A stretch of DNA of 11,945 bases from Streptococcus sp. (GCA_015264885.1 JABZYY010000031.1:1-11945); one strand, 5' to 3'; numbered from the stretch's first letter, positions 1-7,159 are shown. Made by a program: numbers and translations. Notes: a model not told the origin generated them from the letters alone.

Positions 1-87
1 CATTAGAAGTGCAAATGCAATTCCTAAAAAGAGATACCCGAAACAGATGGGTAAACTAATTGTAAATGCCTGTTTAAATTCTTTCAT
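1..87 (-). CDS. AzlC-family permease, N-terminal fragment (partial)
   Basis: Only the first 29 codons are inside the window; the gene runs off the left edge. The peptide starts MKEFKQAFTISLPICFGY and continues into a hydrophobic stretch. The LPxxxGY...LGIAFALL pattern resembles the first membrane segment of AzlC-type branched-chain amino acid permeases, which usually pair with a small AzlD subunit; that partner would lie outside the window. The start is ATG at 85-87 with an AGGAG ribosome binding site at 93-97. An ATG four bases upstream hits a stop after five codons and was not used. It follows tkt on the same strand, separated by the tkt terminator. The family assignment rests on a short stretch and is moderate. 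Confidence 0.6.
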   Translation of the reverse strand, partial: MKEFKQAFTISLPICFGYLFLGIAFALLM

Positions 88-103
88 ACATTCTCCTAAA
101 AAC

Positions 104-142
104 AAAAAAGATTGAAAGCCTGATATACCAGACCTTCAATCT
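104..142 (-). terminator. Rho-independent terminator of tkt
   Basis: A 14-pair stem (109-122 with 129-142, two G-U pairs on the minus-strand RNA) closes a 6-base loop. It is followed on the minus strand by a run of six T (104-109, overlapping the stem end). It lies just after the tkt stop. The T run ends only a few bases before the ribosome binding site of the AzlC-like gene. Confidence 0.9.
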
Positions 143-145
143 CAT

Positions 146-174
146 ATTTTAACTTATTTTTATAAAGATTTAAA
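146..174 (-). promoter_or_regulatory. Weak candidate promoter for the AzlC-like gene
   Basis: On the minus strand TTTAAA (169-174) and TAAAAT (146-151) are 17 bases apart. They overlap the end of tkt in A+T-rich DNA, where such matches arise easily. A transcript from here would start inside the 5' arm of the tkt terminator hairpin and so would largely escape it. This is the only promoter candidate I found for the downstream gene; read-through from tkt is the alternative. Confidence 0.2.
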
Positions 175-2154
175 TGTATTCACTACATTTTCTACAGTGA
201 ATCCTAACGTTTCCATTACTTTGTTTCCGTTACCTGATAAACCGAAACGATCGATTGTCACAGTTGCCCCATCAAGGCCAACGTATTGACCCCATCCGAA
301 ACTTGCGCCCATTTCAACGGCTACACGTTTACGAACATCGCTTGGTAATACTGCTTCACGGTACTCTTTTGGTTGTTCTTCGAATAAGTTCATTGATGGC
401 ATTGAAACAACAGACACATCAATTCCTTCTTCGGCAAGAACTTTTTGCGCTTCAATGGCAAGCGCTACTTCAGAACCCGTCGCAATCAAGATACCTTCAG
501 GAGTATCGCATTTTTGAGGGCTAACCACATATGCACCACGTTTTACCCCTTCGTATGCTAATTCTTTTGAACGTTCTAGAACTGGTAAGTTTTGGCGTGA
601 GAATACTAATACTGTTGGACGGTCTTTTGCTTCTACAGCTACTTTCCACGCAGCAGATACTTCGTTTCCATCAGCAGGACGAATCACGTTTAAATTTGGA
701 GTTGCACGGAACGCTGCTAATTGTTCGATTGGTTCATGCGTCGGTCCATCTTCCCCAACCGCAATCGAGTCATGTGTATAAACATAGATTGCTGGTAAAT
801 GAGAGATTGCCGCAACACGCATGGCTGCTTTTATGTAATCTGCAAATACGAAGAATGTACCGCCATATACACGGTTACCACCATGAAGAAGCATACCGTT
901 CATCACAGCTCCCATCGCAAATTCACGAACCCCAAACCAGATGTTTCTTCCACCGTAATTTTCGTGTGAGAAGTCTGTGTCTGCTTTATTCATTGTGTTG
1001 TTTGATGAAGAAAGGTCCGCAGATCCACCCCAGAAGAATGGAATATGTTTTCCTAATTCTTGAATCGCAGCTTGACTTGTCACACGAGAAGCCATTGCTG
1101 GGCTACCAAACTCATATGAAGGTAATACTTTTTCTAAGTCGACTTCGATGTTTTCTGCAAAGCTGTCTTCGAATTCTTTTGCAAGTTCTGGATAAGCTTG
1201 TTTATAGCCTTCGAATAAAGTTTTCCATTCGTTGTAGTCATTTTCACCTGTTTGCACTAATAATTTGTCAAAACGGTGTTGCACTTCTTCTGGCACTTCA
1301 AATGGGCCGTATTCCCATCCATAGTTTGCTTTTGTAGAAGCAATGCCGTCAGGTCCTAAAGGAGCCCCGTGAACTTTATTAGTTCCTTGGTTTGGAGCAC
1401 CGTAACCAATAATCGTTTTCACTTCGATAATTGTTGGTTTTTCTTTTTGGCATTGTGCTTCTTCGATAGCTTCAGCGATTTCGTCTAAATCATTTCCATC
1501 TTCAACACGGATATAATTCCAGCCTAATCCTTTGAAGCGTTTCTTCACGTCTTCAGTAAACACTTTATTTAATGGACCATCTAAGCAGATGTCATTTGAA
1601 TCGTATAATACGATTAATTTGTTTAATTTTAATGTTCCAGCTAGAGATGCTGCCTCATAAGAAATTCCTTCCATTAAGTCCCCGTCACCACATAATACAT
1701 AAGTGTGGTGGTCTACTACTGGGTAGCCTTCACGGTTGAATTTTGCAGCAAGGTGCGCTTCAGCCATAGCCATCCCAACAGCGTTAGCAAATCCTTGGCC
1801 AAGAGGACCCGTTGTTGCATCTACCCCATCCGTGTCATGCACTTCTGGGTGTCCTGGTGTTTTACTTCCAAGTTGACGGAAGTTTTTCACATCTTCAATC
1901 GATAAGTCATATCCTGATAAATGTAATAAAGCATATAACATTGCAGATCCATGACCTGCTGATAATACAAAGCGATCGCGATCGACCCAAGTAGAACGTT
2001 TTGGGTTTACTTTTAAATACTTAGACCAAAGTACATAAGCCATTGGTGCAGCACCCATTGGTAGTCCAGGGTGTCCTGAATTTGCAGCTTGAATCGCATC
2101 CATACTTAGTGTACGAATTGTATTCACTGCTAGTTGATCGGTTTTATCAAACAT
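160..2154 (-). CDS. tkt: Transketolase
   Basis: This 664-residue protein is a full-length transketolase. It is a cytosolic thiamine-diphosphate enzyme that moves two-carbon ketol units between sugar phosphates in the non-oxidative pentose phosphate pathway. Visible family marks are the substrate His in NSGHPG (His28), GHGSAML (His68), the ThDP/metal motif GDGDLMEG at 156-163 with the downstream YDSND, catalytic Glu411 in VREFAMG, and the [15 protein letters not shown] stretch near 465-480. No domain is missing. The start is supported by AAGGAG about seven bases upstream. It lies downstream of the DUF896 gene on the same strand, but a terminator and its own promoter separate them. The lexA - ynzC - tkt neighbourhood is also known from Bacillus subtilis, although there the genes are co-directional. 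Confidence 0.97.
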   Translation of the reverse strand: MFDKTDQLAVNTIRTLSMDAIQAANSGHPGLPMGAAPMAYVLWSKYLKVNPKRSTWVDRDRFVLSAGHGSAMLYALLHLSGYDLSIEDVKNFRQLGSKTPGHPEVHDTDGVDATTGPLGQGFANAVGMAMAEAHLAAKFNREGYPVVDHHTYVLCGDGDLMEGISYEAASLAGTLKLNKLIVLYDSNDICLDGPLNKVFTEDVKKRFKGLGWNYIRVEDGNDLDEIAEAIEEAQCQKEKPTIIEVKTIIGYGAPNQGTNKVHGAPLGPDGIASTKANYGWEYGPFEVPEEVQHRFDKLLVQTGENDYNEWKTLFEGYKQAYPELAKEFEDSFAENIEVDLEKVLPSYEFGSPAMASRVTSQAAIQELGKHIPFFWGGSADLSSSNNTMNKADTDFSHENYGGRNIWFGVREFAMGAVMNGMLLHGGNRVYGGTFFVFADYIKAAMRVAAISHLPAIYVYTHDSIAVGEDGPTHEPIEQLAAFRATPNLNVIRPADGNEVSAAWKVAVEAKDRPTVLVFSRQNLPVLERSKELAYEGVKRGAYVVSPQKCDTPEGILIATGSEVALAIEAQKVLAEEGIDVSVVSMPSMNLFEEQPKEYREAVLPSDVRKRVAVEMGASFGWGQYVGLDGATVTIDRFGLSGNGNKVMETLGFTVENVVNTFKSL

Positions 2155-2201
2155 ACAATCACTCCTTAAATATATTGATTCCTTTCGGAACTTACTCTTC
2201 T

Positions 2202-2230
2202 ATTTTACTAATCCAAGACTGCTTTTGCAA
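2202..2230 (-). promoter_or_regulatory. Promoter of tkt
   Basis: On the minus strand TTGCAA (2225-2230) and TAAAAT (2202-2207) are separated by exactly 17 bases, matching 4 of 6 and 5 of 6 consensus positions. It lies about 50 bases before the tkt start codon and downstream of the DUF896 terminator, as expected for an independent tkt transcript. Confidence 0.65.
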
Positions 2231-2313
2231 CCGTTATTTTTATGATAAATAAAACATAGTAAACCCTTGCAAAATACATATTTCCTTCACGGGTTCCACA
2301 TATTTTTTGTAAC

Positions 2314-2339
2314 AAAAAAAGGCTGAAATTTTCAGCCTT
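2314..2339 (-). terminator. Rho-independent terminator after the DUF896 gene
   Basis: A 9-pair stem, AAGGCTGAA with TTCAGCCTT (2319-2327 and 2331-2339), with a 3-base loop. It is followed on the minus strand by a run of T (2314-2320, overlapping the stem end). It begins eight bases after the DUF896 stop codon. Confidence 0.9.
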
Positions 2340-2346
2340 CTCTCAT

Positions 2347-2604
2347 CTATTCTGCGTCGCGGTTATGCAATCCTTTTTCTTTTTGAATCGCTTTTAGTTT
2401 ATCTGGAGTCACGTCATTTCCTTCTTCATCGACGATTTTTAATCCTTCGATGTGGTTACGCATGCCTCCACGAAAAGCTTCCAAATACTCTTGACGTAAG
2501 AGTTGTTGTTCTTTTTCTTCCGTTGGAGTTAATTTTCCTTCTTTTTTCTTTTTCGCTAATTCATTAATACGGTTTAATTTTTCTTCTGATAACATTTTTG
2601 TCAT
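2347..2604 (-). CDS. DUF896 family protein (YnzC-like)
   Basis: This small 85-residue soluble protein has the DUF896 pattern. [33 protein letters not shown] (about residues 13-45) is a charged helical hairpin, followed by [24 protein letters not shown]. The family includes B. subtilis YnzC, which lies in the SOS-controlled yneA-yneB-ynzC operon next to lexA; its molecular function is not settled. Two starts are possible: Met1 at 2604 with AAGG six bases upstream, or Met4 at 2595 with AAAGGA nine bases upstream. Met4 would give an N-terminus more like family members. The gene is divergent from lexA. No yneA- or yneB-like gene lies between them, so this is a reduced version of the Bacillus locus. 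Confidence 0.9.
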   Translation of the reverse strand: MTKMLSEEKLNRINELAKKKKEGKLTPTEEKEQQLLRQEYLEAFRGGMRNHIEGLKIVDEEGNDVTPDKLKAIQKEKGLHNRDAE

Positions 2605-2627
2605 TCCTTTCCTTGGCTTCGTCTCCT

Positions 2628-2657
2628 AGTGTAGCACGAGACGACATTTTTTCCTAA
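2628..2657 (-). promoter_or_regulatory. Candidate extended -10 promoter of the DUF896 gene
   Basis: On the minus strand TGCTACACT places a TGn extension in front of TACACT (2628-2633). The -35 candidate TTAGGA (2652-2657, spacer 18) is poor. An alternative -10, TATAAA at 2668-2673, lies immediately beside the SOS box but has no convincing -35. If the first is right the leader is short, about 17 bases, and the SOS box lies too far upstream for simple steric repression. If the second is right the SOS box would sit inside the promoter. Confidence 0.35.
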
Positions 2658-2673
2658 AAATCTGAATTTTATA

Positions 2674-2687
2674 CGAACATTTGTTTG
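2674..2687. promoter_or_regulatory. SOS box (LexA operator)
   Basis: CGAACATTTGTTTG matches the Gram-positive LexA operator CGAACnnnnGTTYG. Its right end overlaps the lexA -35 element, so binding would block lexA transcription and give classic autoregulation. It may also affect the divergent DUF896 gene. Confidence 0.88.
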
Positions 2688-2714
2688 ATTTCTGTTTACA
2701 AAGTGTGTTACACT
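2685..2714 (+). promoter_or_regulatory. lexA promoter (extended -10)
   Basis: TTGATT (2685-2690) and TACACT (2709-2714) are 18 bases apart. TGT directly before TACACT gives an extended -10 element. The SOS box overlaps the -35. A GGAG ribosome binding site at 2727-2730 and the lexA ATG at 2739 follow at normal spacing. Confidence 0.65.
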
Positions 2715-2738
2715 AGTCTCAAAGAAGGAGATGTTCCG

Positions 2739-3362
2739 ATGGCAAATTTAAAAGATTCAAGACAATTAGATGTATTACAGTTTATTTATAAAGAAGTTCA
2801 AGAACACGGTTATCCGCCAACAGTGCGTGAAATTTGTAACGCCGTTCAGCTTTCTTCGACTTCAACCGTTCATGGTCACTTATCAAGACTTGAGAAAAAT
2901 GGCTAAATTCAACGTGACCCAAGTAAGCCACGTGCCATTGAATTAACAATGGCTGGACTCAAAGCAATTGGCGCTAAATCAACGGCGATTCCAATGCTTG
3001 GTGTGGTTACAGCCGGTGAACCAATTCTTGCAGTAGAAGAAGCAAGCGACTTCTTCCCTATTCCACCAGAATTGCAAAACGATGCAGATGATTTATTCAT
3101 GCTTCGTATTAAAGGGGACAGTATGATTAATGCTGGGATCTTCGATGGTGATTCTGTCATTGTCCGTAAGCAATCAACAGCCTCAAACGGTGAAATCGTC
3201 ATTGCGATGACCGAAGAAGACACTGCAACTTGTAAGAGATTCTATCTCGAAAGCGACCATGTGCGCCTAGAGCCAGAAAATGATACGATGGATCCTATCA
3301 TCTTACCGAACTGTACGATTTTAGGAAAAGTAGTTAGCTTATACCGCAGTCGTATTTTCTAA
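2739..3362 (+). pseudogene. lexA: LexA repressor gene interrupted by an in-frame stop (codon 56 TAA)
   Basis: LexA represses the SOS regulon and cleaves itself when RecA filaments form. The frame from ATG 2739 (GGAG eight bases upstream) to the TAA at 3360-3362 gives 207 codons, normal for LexA. It contains the N-terminal winged helix ([12 protein letters not shown]...GYPPTVREI...[14 protein letters not shown]), the Ala92-Gly93 cleavage site in VTAGEPI, nucleophile Ser128 in KGDSM and general base Lys166 in ATCKRF. Codon 56 (2904-2906) is TAA. Family proteins read GLIxRDPxKPRAIE here, and this frame reads [17 protein letters not shown], so the lost residue is almost certainly Leu (TTA to TAA). 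The frame is unchanged on both sides, so this is a substitution, not an indel. As it stands a 55-residue DNA-binding fragment would be made. The next ATG (2949) has no ribosome binding site, and a protein from it would lack DNA binding. A sequencing or assembly error is a real alternative; the rest of the gene shows no decay. Confidence 0.88.
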
Positions 3363-3372
3363 ACAAAATGAA

Positions 3373-3408
3373 AATCTCCGCTCAAATCTGAGCGGAGATT
3401 CTTTTTTT
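3373..3408 (+). terminator. Rho-independent terminator of lexA, shared with the EIIA gene
   Basis: A 12-pair stem, AATCTCCGCTCA with TGAGCGGAGATT (3373-3384 and 3389-3400), with a 4-base loop. On the plus strand C and seven T (3402-3408) follow. The genes are convergent, and on the minus strand the hairpin is followed by a broken T run (ATTTTCATTTTG), so it probably also ends the EIIA transcript less efficiently. Confidence 0.92.
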
Positions 3409-3411
3409 GGA

Positions 3412-3906
3412 TTAAGCTTTTAATGTTACTTTCCCTACTTCTGACTTTCCTTCTACAGCACCTTCTGTCGCTACCACAATTGATTCTACTTTATCCATAT
3501 TCGTAAAGAGCACCATCATCGCAGTATCTTTACCAGCTTCTTTTAACGCTTCTAGGTCCACAGTTGATAGCACTGTATTTTCATCCACTTTTTGGCCAAC
3601 TGTTACTGTTGTTTCAAAAGGTTCCCCTTTTAACTCAACCGTATCAATTCCCATATGCACGAGCACTTCTAATCCACCAGCAGTTTGAATCCCTACAGCG
3701 TGAAGTGTTGGGAAGACATTTACGACTTCCCCTTTTACTGGAGAAGTAATTACTCCACTAGCTGGGATAACAGCAAATCCGTCTCCCATCATTTTGCCTG
3801 CAAAAACTGGATCATTCACTTGTGTAATGGGAACAATTTCTCCGCCTGCTAGTGCAAATACTGGCACTTCTTTTTCTACTTGATTCTTTTTAAAAAATCC
3901 AAACAT
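3412..3906 (-). CDS. PTS glucose-type EIIA (Crr-like), stand-alone
   Basis: This 164-residue cytosolic protein carries phosphate from HPr to an EIIB domain. It is the complete glucose-family EIIA fold on its own: SGVITSPVKGEVVNV, then the two active-site histidines His69 (FPTLHAVGIQT) and His84 (EVLVHMGIDTVELKG, the phosphorylated one by homology). The start has AAGGAG just upstream. It begins 12 bases after the RpiR gene, so the two are co-transcribed. The EIICB encoded one unit upstream lacks an EIIA domain, so this is its obvious phosphodonor, though glucose-type EIIA proteins can serve several permeases. It has the short N-terminal extension common in free-standing EIIA. Confidence 0.93.
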   Translation of the reverse strand: MFGFFKKNQVEKEVPVFALAGGEIVPITQVNDPVFAGKMMGDGFAVIPASGVITSPVKGEVVNVFPTLHAVGIQTAGGLEVLVHMGIDTVELKGEPFETTVTVGQKVDENTVLSTVDLEALKEAGKDTAMMVLFTNMDKVESIVVATEGAVEGKSEVGKVTLKA

Positions 3907-3918
3907 TTTATCGTCTCC

Positions 3919-4734
3919 TTATTCTGGTTGAATGGCATGTAATGTATTTGAGAAAATCGAGCGTTTGCGTTCCTTATCGATTTCCTTGTAGTAACTATAT
4001 AAAATATCGACAATGACAAGTACTGGAAATTGCGGTGTAATTGCCGTTCCTTGTTCTAAGGCGTTCTTCATCGCAATCAGCACTAATTCGTCACAATCAT
4101 GTTGCAGCTCTTCGCTCTTCTTAGAGGTAATCAGAACGGTTTTGGCTCCTTGTTGCTTGGCAATATTCACGGCATTCACAACACTCTCATTGGCCGACAC
4201 CGTAATTCCAATCACAAGGCAATCCTCATCGACTAACACGCGGTTCATGAGCATCGTATGTAAATCCGTAATCGCCTCGCAAATCATCCCGAGGCGCATA
4301 AATCTAAACTTCATCTCCAGCGCTGCTAGGCCTGAACTACCTTGACCGTAGATATACACGCGCTTAGCCTTACTGAGCATGTCACACACATGAATCAGCT
4401 GTGCTTCATTGATGAGCGAGAAGGATTTTGTTAAGAGGTCTGCATAATCGTCTAACACAATCTTCGTTAAGTCATTATGCAAGTTTGTCTCTTCTTGCTT
4501 CCCTTTTTGATAATCATAAATAAACTGCCTGTATCCTTTATAGCCACACTTTTGAGCAAATCGTGTTAAGGATGGAATCGATACGAATAAACGCTTTGAG
4601 ACTTCTTGTGCGGATAACGATTCATTTTCCGGAATCACTCCTAGAAAATATTTGGCAATCGTTTTTTCAATCGGTGTCAAAGTATCATAAATCGATTCAA
4701 TCATCGGTGCTACTTTTTTCTCAAATGACAACAT
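3919..4734 (-). CDS. RpiR-family transcriptional regulator (HTH plus SIS domain)
   Basis: The protein has 271 residues. The N-terminal helix-turn-helix (about 20-75) shows LSAQEVSKRLFVSIPSLTRF and the typical CGYKGYRQF. The SIS domain (about 107-245) binds phosphosugars in this family and shows YIYGQGSSGLAA (127-138) and ITVSANES (177-184). Such regulators sense a sugar phosphate and control the neighbouring catabolic genes. Here the gene lies between the EIICB gene and the EIIA gene, so it most likely controls this amino-sugar module, perhaps through ManNAc-6-P or GlcNAc-6-P; the ligand is inference. The start is the ATG at 4734 with AGGGG about eight bases upstream. It has its own promoter after the EIICB terminator. 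Confidence 0.9.
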   Translation of the reverse strand: MLSFEKKVAPMIESIYDTLTPIEKTIAKYFLGVIPENESLSAQEVSKRLFVSIPSLTRFAQKCGYKGYRQFIYDYQKGKQEETNLHNDLTKIVLDDYADLLTKSFSLINEAQLIHVCDMLSKAKRVYIYGQGSSGLAALEMKFRFMRLGMICEAITDLHTMLMNRVLVDEDCLVIGITVSANESVVNAVNIAKQQGAKTVLITSKKSEELQHDCDELVLIAMKNALEQGTAITPQFPVLVIVDILYSYYKEIDKERKRSIFSNTLHAIQPE

Positions 4735-4763
4735 AACCTTTTCCCCTTTGCATTGTTACCTTC

Positions 4764-4772
4764 ATTATAGCA
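4764..4772 (-). promoter_or_regulatory. Extended -10 promoter of the RpiR-EIIA unit
   Basis: On the minus strand TGCTATAAT combines a perfect TATAAT (4764-4769) with a TGn extension, 29 bases before the RpiR start codon. No convincing -35 exists at 16-18 bases, as is common for extended -10 promoters. It lies just downstream of the EIICB terminator. Confidence 0.6.
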
Positions 4773-4800
4773 CAGGTTCCGGGAAAGATTTTGCCTTTTT

Positions 4801-4843
4801 TCAAAAAATAAAAGATGGACCGATCTTTGGGACCAGTCCATCT
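4801..4843 (-). terminator. Rho-independent terminator after the EIICB gene
   Basis: A 13-pair stem (4813-4825 with 4831-4843, two G-U pairs on the minus-strand RNA) and 5-base loop, followed on the minus strand by TTTTATTTTTTG. It separates the nanE-EIICB unit from RpiR-EIIA, although some read-through would join them. Confidence 0.9.
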
Positions 4844-4862
4844 CAAAAGGTGTTTTTACTGA

Positions 4863-6368
4863 CTAGTCGTCTACACCTAAAATTTCGTTAATATTGTTCT
4901 TGTAAAGAATTGCTTTCGCACCGTAAATGGCTTGAATACCACCTTTAACATCTAAAACATCTACTGCTCCGATATCTTTCAACGTTGCTTTATTTACTTT
5001 TTCAACGTCTTTAACAGATACACGTAAACGAGTGATACAAGCATCTACGTCTTCGATATTTTCTGCTCCACCTAGAGCTTCGATAATACGAACGCTATCT
5101 TGTTTCAAGCTGTCGCGTGTTTCAACAACTGGTTTGTCATCTGATTCTAAAGAATCTTCTAAACGACCTGGAGTTGCTACGTTAAATTGAGTGATGAACC
5201 ATCTGAATACTACATAGTATAGACCACTCCAGATTAAACCAAATGGAATTTGTAATAACCAGTTTGTCTTATCGTTACCTTGTAATACCCCGAATAATGT
5301 GAAGTCGATAACCCCACCAGAGAATGTATTACCAATAGAGATATTAAGAATATCTGCGATGAAGAAACTTACCCCATCAAGGAATGCGTGAACAACATAT
5401 AAAACTGGACTTACGAATAAGAACATGAATTCGATTGGTTCTGTAATACCAGTGATGAATGAAGTTAATGCAACCCCTAAGAATAAACCAGCGTATTTTT
5501 TACGACGATCTTTTGGTACACAGTGATACATTGCTAAGCAGGCTGCTGGAAGACCGAACATCATTGTTGAGAAACGACCAGCGAAGAAACGAGTTCCTTC
5601 AGTAAATAAACCTACGTGATTTGGATCTGCTAATTGAGCAAAGAAGATTTTTTGTGCCCCTGCAACTGTTTGTCCAGCAACAACTTCAACCCCACCTAAT
5701 TCAGTAAACCAGAACATTGGATAAATCATATGGTGTAATCCGACTGCACCACATAAACGCATTAAGAATCCATATAAGAATGTACCAATAGGACCTGCTT
5801 GTGAGATATATCCACCAGTTGAAACTAATAATTGTTGGAATGGTGGCCATACTACGAAGAAGATAGCTCCAATAAAGATAGATGCAAATGAAGTTACGAT
5901 TGGTACAAAACGGCTACCACCAAAGAATCCTAGTACTTGTGGCAACTGAATGTTGTTATAACGGTTATGCAACCAAACTGTAATTGCACCTACCACGAGA
6001 GCACCAATAACCCCAGTATCAATCGAAGCATCTTTACCCATGTATAATCCTACAAGAGCTTTGATTGTCGCAGTCATTACGATGTAACCAGTCACCCCAG
6101 CAAGCGCTGCAGTCCCTTTGTCACGTTTTGCTAAACCGATACATAAGCCCACACAGAGAAGAAGTGAAAGGTTTACAAAAACAACTTCCCCTGCTTGGCT
6201 CATTACTTTAAAGATTGCTTGTAATACTTCGTTATTTAATACAGGATATGTGGCTACCGTTACCGGGTTGGATAAAGCTCCACCAATCCCTAATAACAAA
6301 CCTGCTGCCGGTAAAATGGCAATCGGCAACATAAAGGCCTTCCCAATTTTTTGTAAGACTTTAAACAT
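4863..6368 (-). CDS. nanP: PTS sugar permease EIICB, glucose family, NanP-like (probably ManNAc)
   Basis: This 501-residue membrane protein transports and phosphorylates a sugar. The EIIC domain (about 1-400) opens with QKIGKAFMLPIAILPAAGLL, has many membrane segments, and carries the substrate-site motif GITEPIEF (307-314) and the tail FNVATPGR. A linker (about 403-422) leads to EIIB (about 424-495) with phosphocysteine Cys444 in DACITRLRV. There is no EIIA domain; a separate EIIA is encoded nearby. From memory the sequence closely resembles streptococcal NanP encoded next to nanE, and it lies 34 bases downstream of nanE here, so N-acetylmannosamine is the likely substrate. Glucosamine or other hexoses cannot be excluded from sequence alone. 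The start has an AAGGGGG ribosome binding site. The family assignment is secure; the substrate is inference. Confidence 0.88.
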   Translation of the reverse strand: MFKVLQKIGKAFMLPIAILPAAGLLLGIGGALSNPVTVATYPVLNNEVLQAIFKVMSQAGEVVFVNLSLLLCVGLCIGLAKRDKGTAALAGVTGYIVMTATIKALVGLYMGKDASIDTGVIGALVVGAITVWLHNRYNNIQLPQVLGFFGGSRFVPIVTSFASIFIGAIFFVVWPPFQQLLVSTGGYISQAGPIGTFLYGFLMRLCGAVGLHHMIYPMFWFTELGGVEVVAGQTVAGAQKIFFAQLADPNHVGLFTEGTRFFAGRFSTMMFGLPAACLAMYHCVPKDRRKKYAGLFLGVALTSFITGITEPIEFMFLFVSPVLYVVHAFLDGVSFFIADILNISIGNTFSGGVIDFTLFGVLQGNDKTNWLLQIPFGLIWSGLYYVVFRWFITQFNVATPGRLEDSLESDDKPVVETRDSLKQDSVRIIEALGGAENIEDVDACITRLRVSVKDVEKVNKATLKDIGAVDVLDVKGGIQAIYGAKAILYKNNINEILGVDD

Positions 6369-6402
6369 GTGGTTTTCCCCCTTAACTATAAATCAGTGAT
6401 GT

Positions 6403-7089
6403 TTAATGTTTTTCGACTTGTTGAATCGCATCAACAAATTTTTTCGTGATGAGTTGTGGACGAGTAATCGCTGAACCTACAACGACACTATACGCACCTA
6501 ACTCAAGCACACGTTTCACCTTTTCAGGTGTATCGATATTGCCTTCTGCAATAAGTGGATGTTTAATTCGTTCTAAAACTGTTCTCAAGATTTCAAAGTC
6601 ATTTTCTTCAATTTTGTCGCCTTTACTTTGTTTTGTATATCCTACTAAAGTACTTCCGATAAAATCAAAACCGAGTTCATCAGCATGAATCATTTCGTCT
6701 ACTGTAGAACAGTCTGCCATCAATAATTGATCTGGATATTTTGCTCTAATTTCATGATAGAAATCATCAAGCGTTTGTCCATTTGGTCGAGTCGATGTAG
6801 TGGCATCCAGAGCAATAATCTCTGGTTTCACTGTCATCAATTCGTCAATTTCTTTCATTGTAGCGGTAATAAAGACGTCGGCATCATCATAATCACGTTT
6901 AATAATTCCAATAACTGGTAAATCGACAGCCTCTTTAATCGCTTTGATGTCAATCACTGAATTGGCACGAATTCCTTTCGCTCCTCCTTCCTGTGCAGCA
7001 ACTGCCATACGAGCCATAATATAATCACTATGTAATGGTTCATGCGGCAATGCTTGGCATGATACAATTAATTGACCTTGTAATCTCAT
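6403..7089 (-). CDS. nanE: N-acetylmannosamine-6-phosphate 2-epimerase
   Basis: This 228-residue cytosolic TIM-barrel enzyme converts ManNAc-6-P to GlcNAc-6-P, the step that joins sialic acid and ManNAc use to GlcNAc catabolism. Family marks are LIVSCQALP near the N-terminus, GGAKGIRANS (35-44), catalytic Lys64 in GIIKRDY, ALDATTSTRP (93-102), MADCST, and catalytic Glu182 in IAEGNI, then the phosphate-binding VVVGSAITRP. The length is normal. The start has AAGGAGG about seven bases upstream. It is the first gene of a two-gene unit with the EIICB permease, which would supply its substrate directly as the 6-phosphate. No sialidase, sialate lyase, nagA or nagB is in the window, so later steps must be encoded elsewhere. 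Confidence 0.96.
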   Translation of the reverse strand: MRLQGQLIVSCQALPHEPLHSDYIMARMAVAAQEGGAKGIRANSVIDIKAIKEAVDLPVIGIIKRDYDDADVFITATMKEIDELMTVKPEIIALDATTSTRPNGQTLDDFYHEIRAKYPDQLLMADCSTVDEMIHADELGFDFIGSTLVGYTKQSKGDKIEENDFEILRTVLERIKHPLIAEGNIDTPEKVKRVLELGAYSVVVGSAITRPQLITKKFVDAIQQVEKH

Positions 7090-7130
7090 AAACAGCCTCC
7101 TTCTATTTTTAGTAAAACCCTTACATTTTT

Positions 7131-7159
7131 AGTATACTCACCTTAGAAAACATTTTCAA
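7131..7159 (-). promoter_or_regulatory. Promoter of nanE-EIICB
   Basis: On the minus strand TTGAAA (7154-7159) and TATACT (7131-7136) are exactly 17 bases apart, each 5 of 6 to consensus. It lies about 40 bases before the nanE start codon. It is overlapped by a cre-like site and one ATTTTTAGTA copy. Confidence 0.8.
7145..7158. promoter_or_regulatory. cre-like site overlapping the nanE -35
   Basis: On the minus strand TGAAAATGTTTTCT resembles the CcpA operator type TGAAAACGTTTTCA, differing at two positions, including the central C. Its place across the -35 would suit catabolite repression of an amino-sugar operon. The match is degenerate, so confidence is limited. Confidence 0.4.

Larger units (their letters stand above)
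2626..2716. repeat. 12-bp inverted repeat flanking the SOS box
   Basis: CTAGTGTAGCAC at 2626-2637 is the inverse complement of GTGTTACACTAG at 2705-2716 with one mismatch. Each arm contains one of the two divergent extended -10 elements (TGnTACACT). The centre of symmetry is near 2671, and the SOS box lies just to one side of it. Confidence 0.6.

Noticed and set aside
531..1337. A 268-codon open frame on the plus strand
   Set aside because: It is antisense to tkt, its translation is low-complexity and Leu/His-rich with no family resemblance, and it has no ribosome binding site. It is a shadow of the tkt reading frame.
2909..3223. A 104-codon open frame on the minus strand opposite lexA
   Set aside because: It lies wholly antisense to conserved LexA coding sequence and shows no recognisable domain.
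2949..3362. C-terminal part of lexA as an independent gene starting at ATG 2949
   Set aside because: No ribosome binding site precedes it, the residues before it ([14 protein letters not shown]) are conserved LexA sequence in the same frame, and the product would lack the DNA-binding domain.
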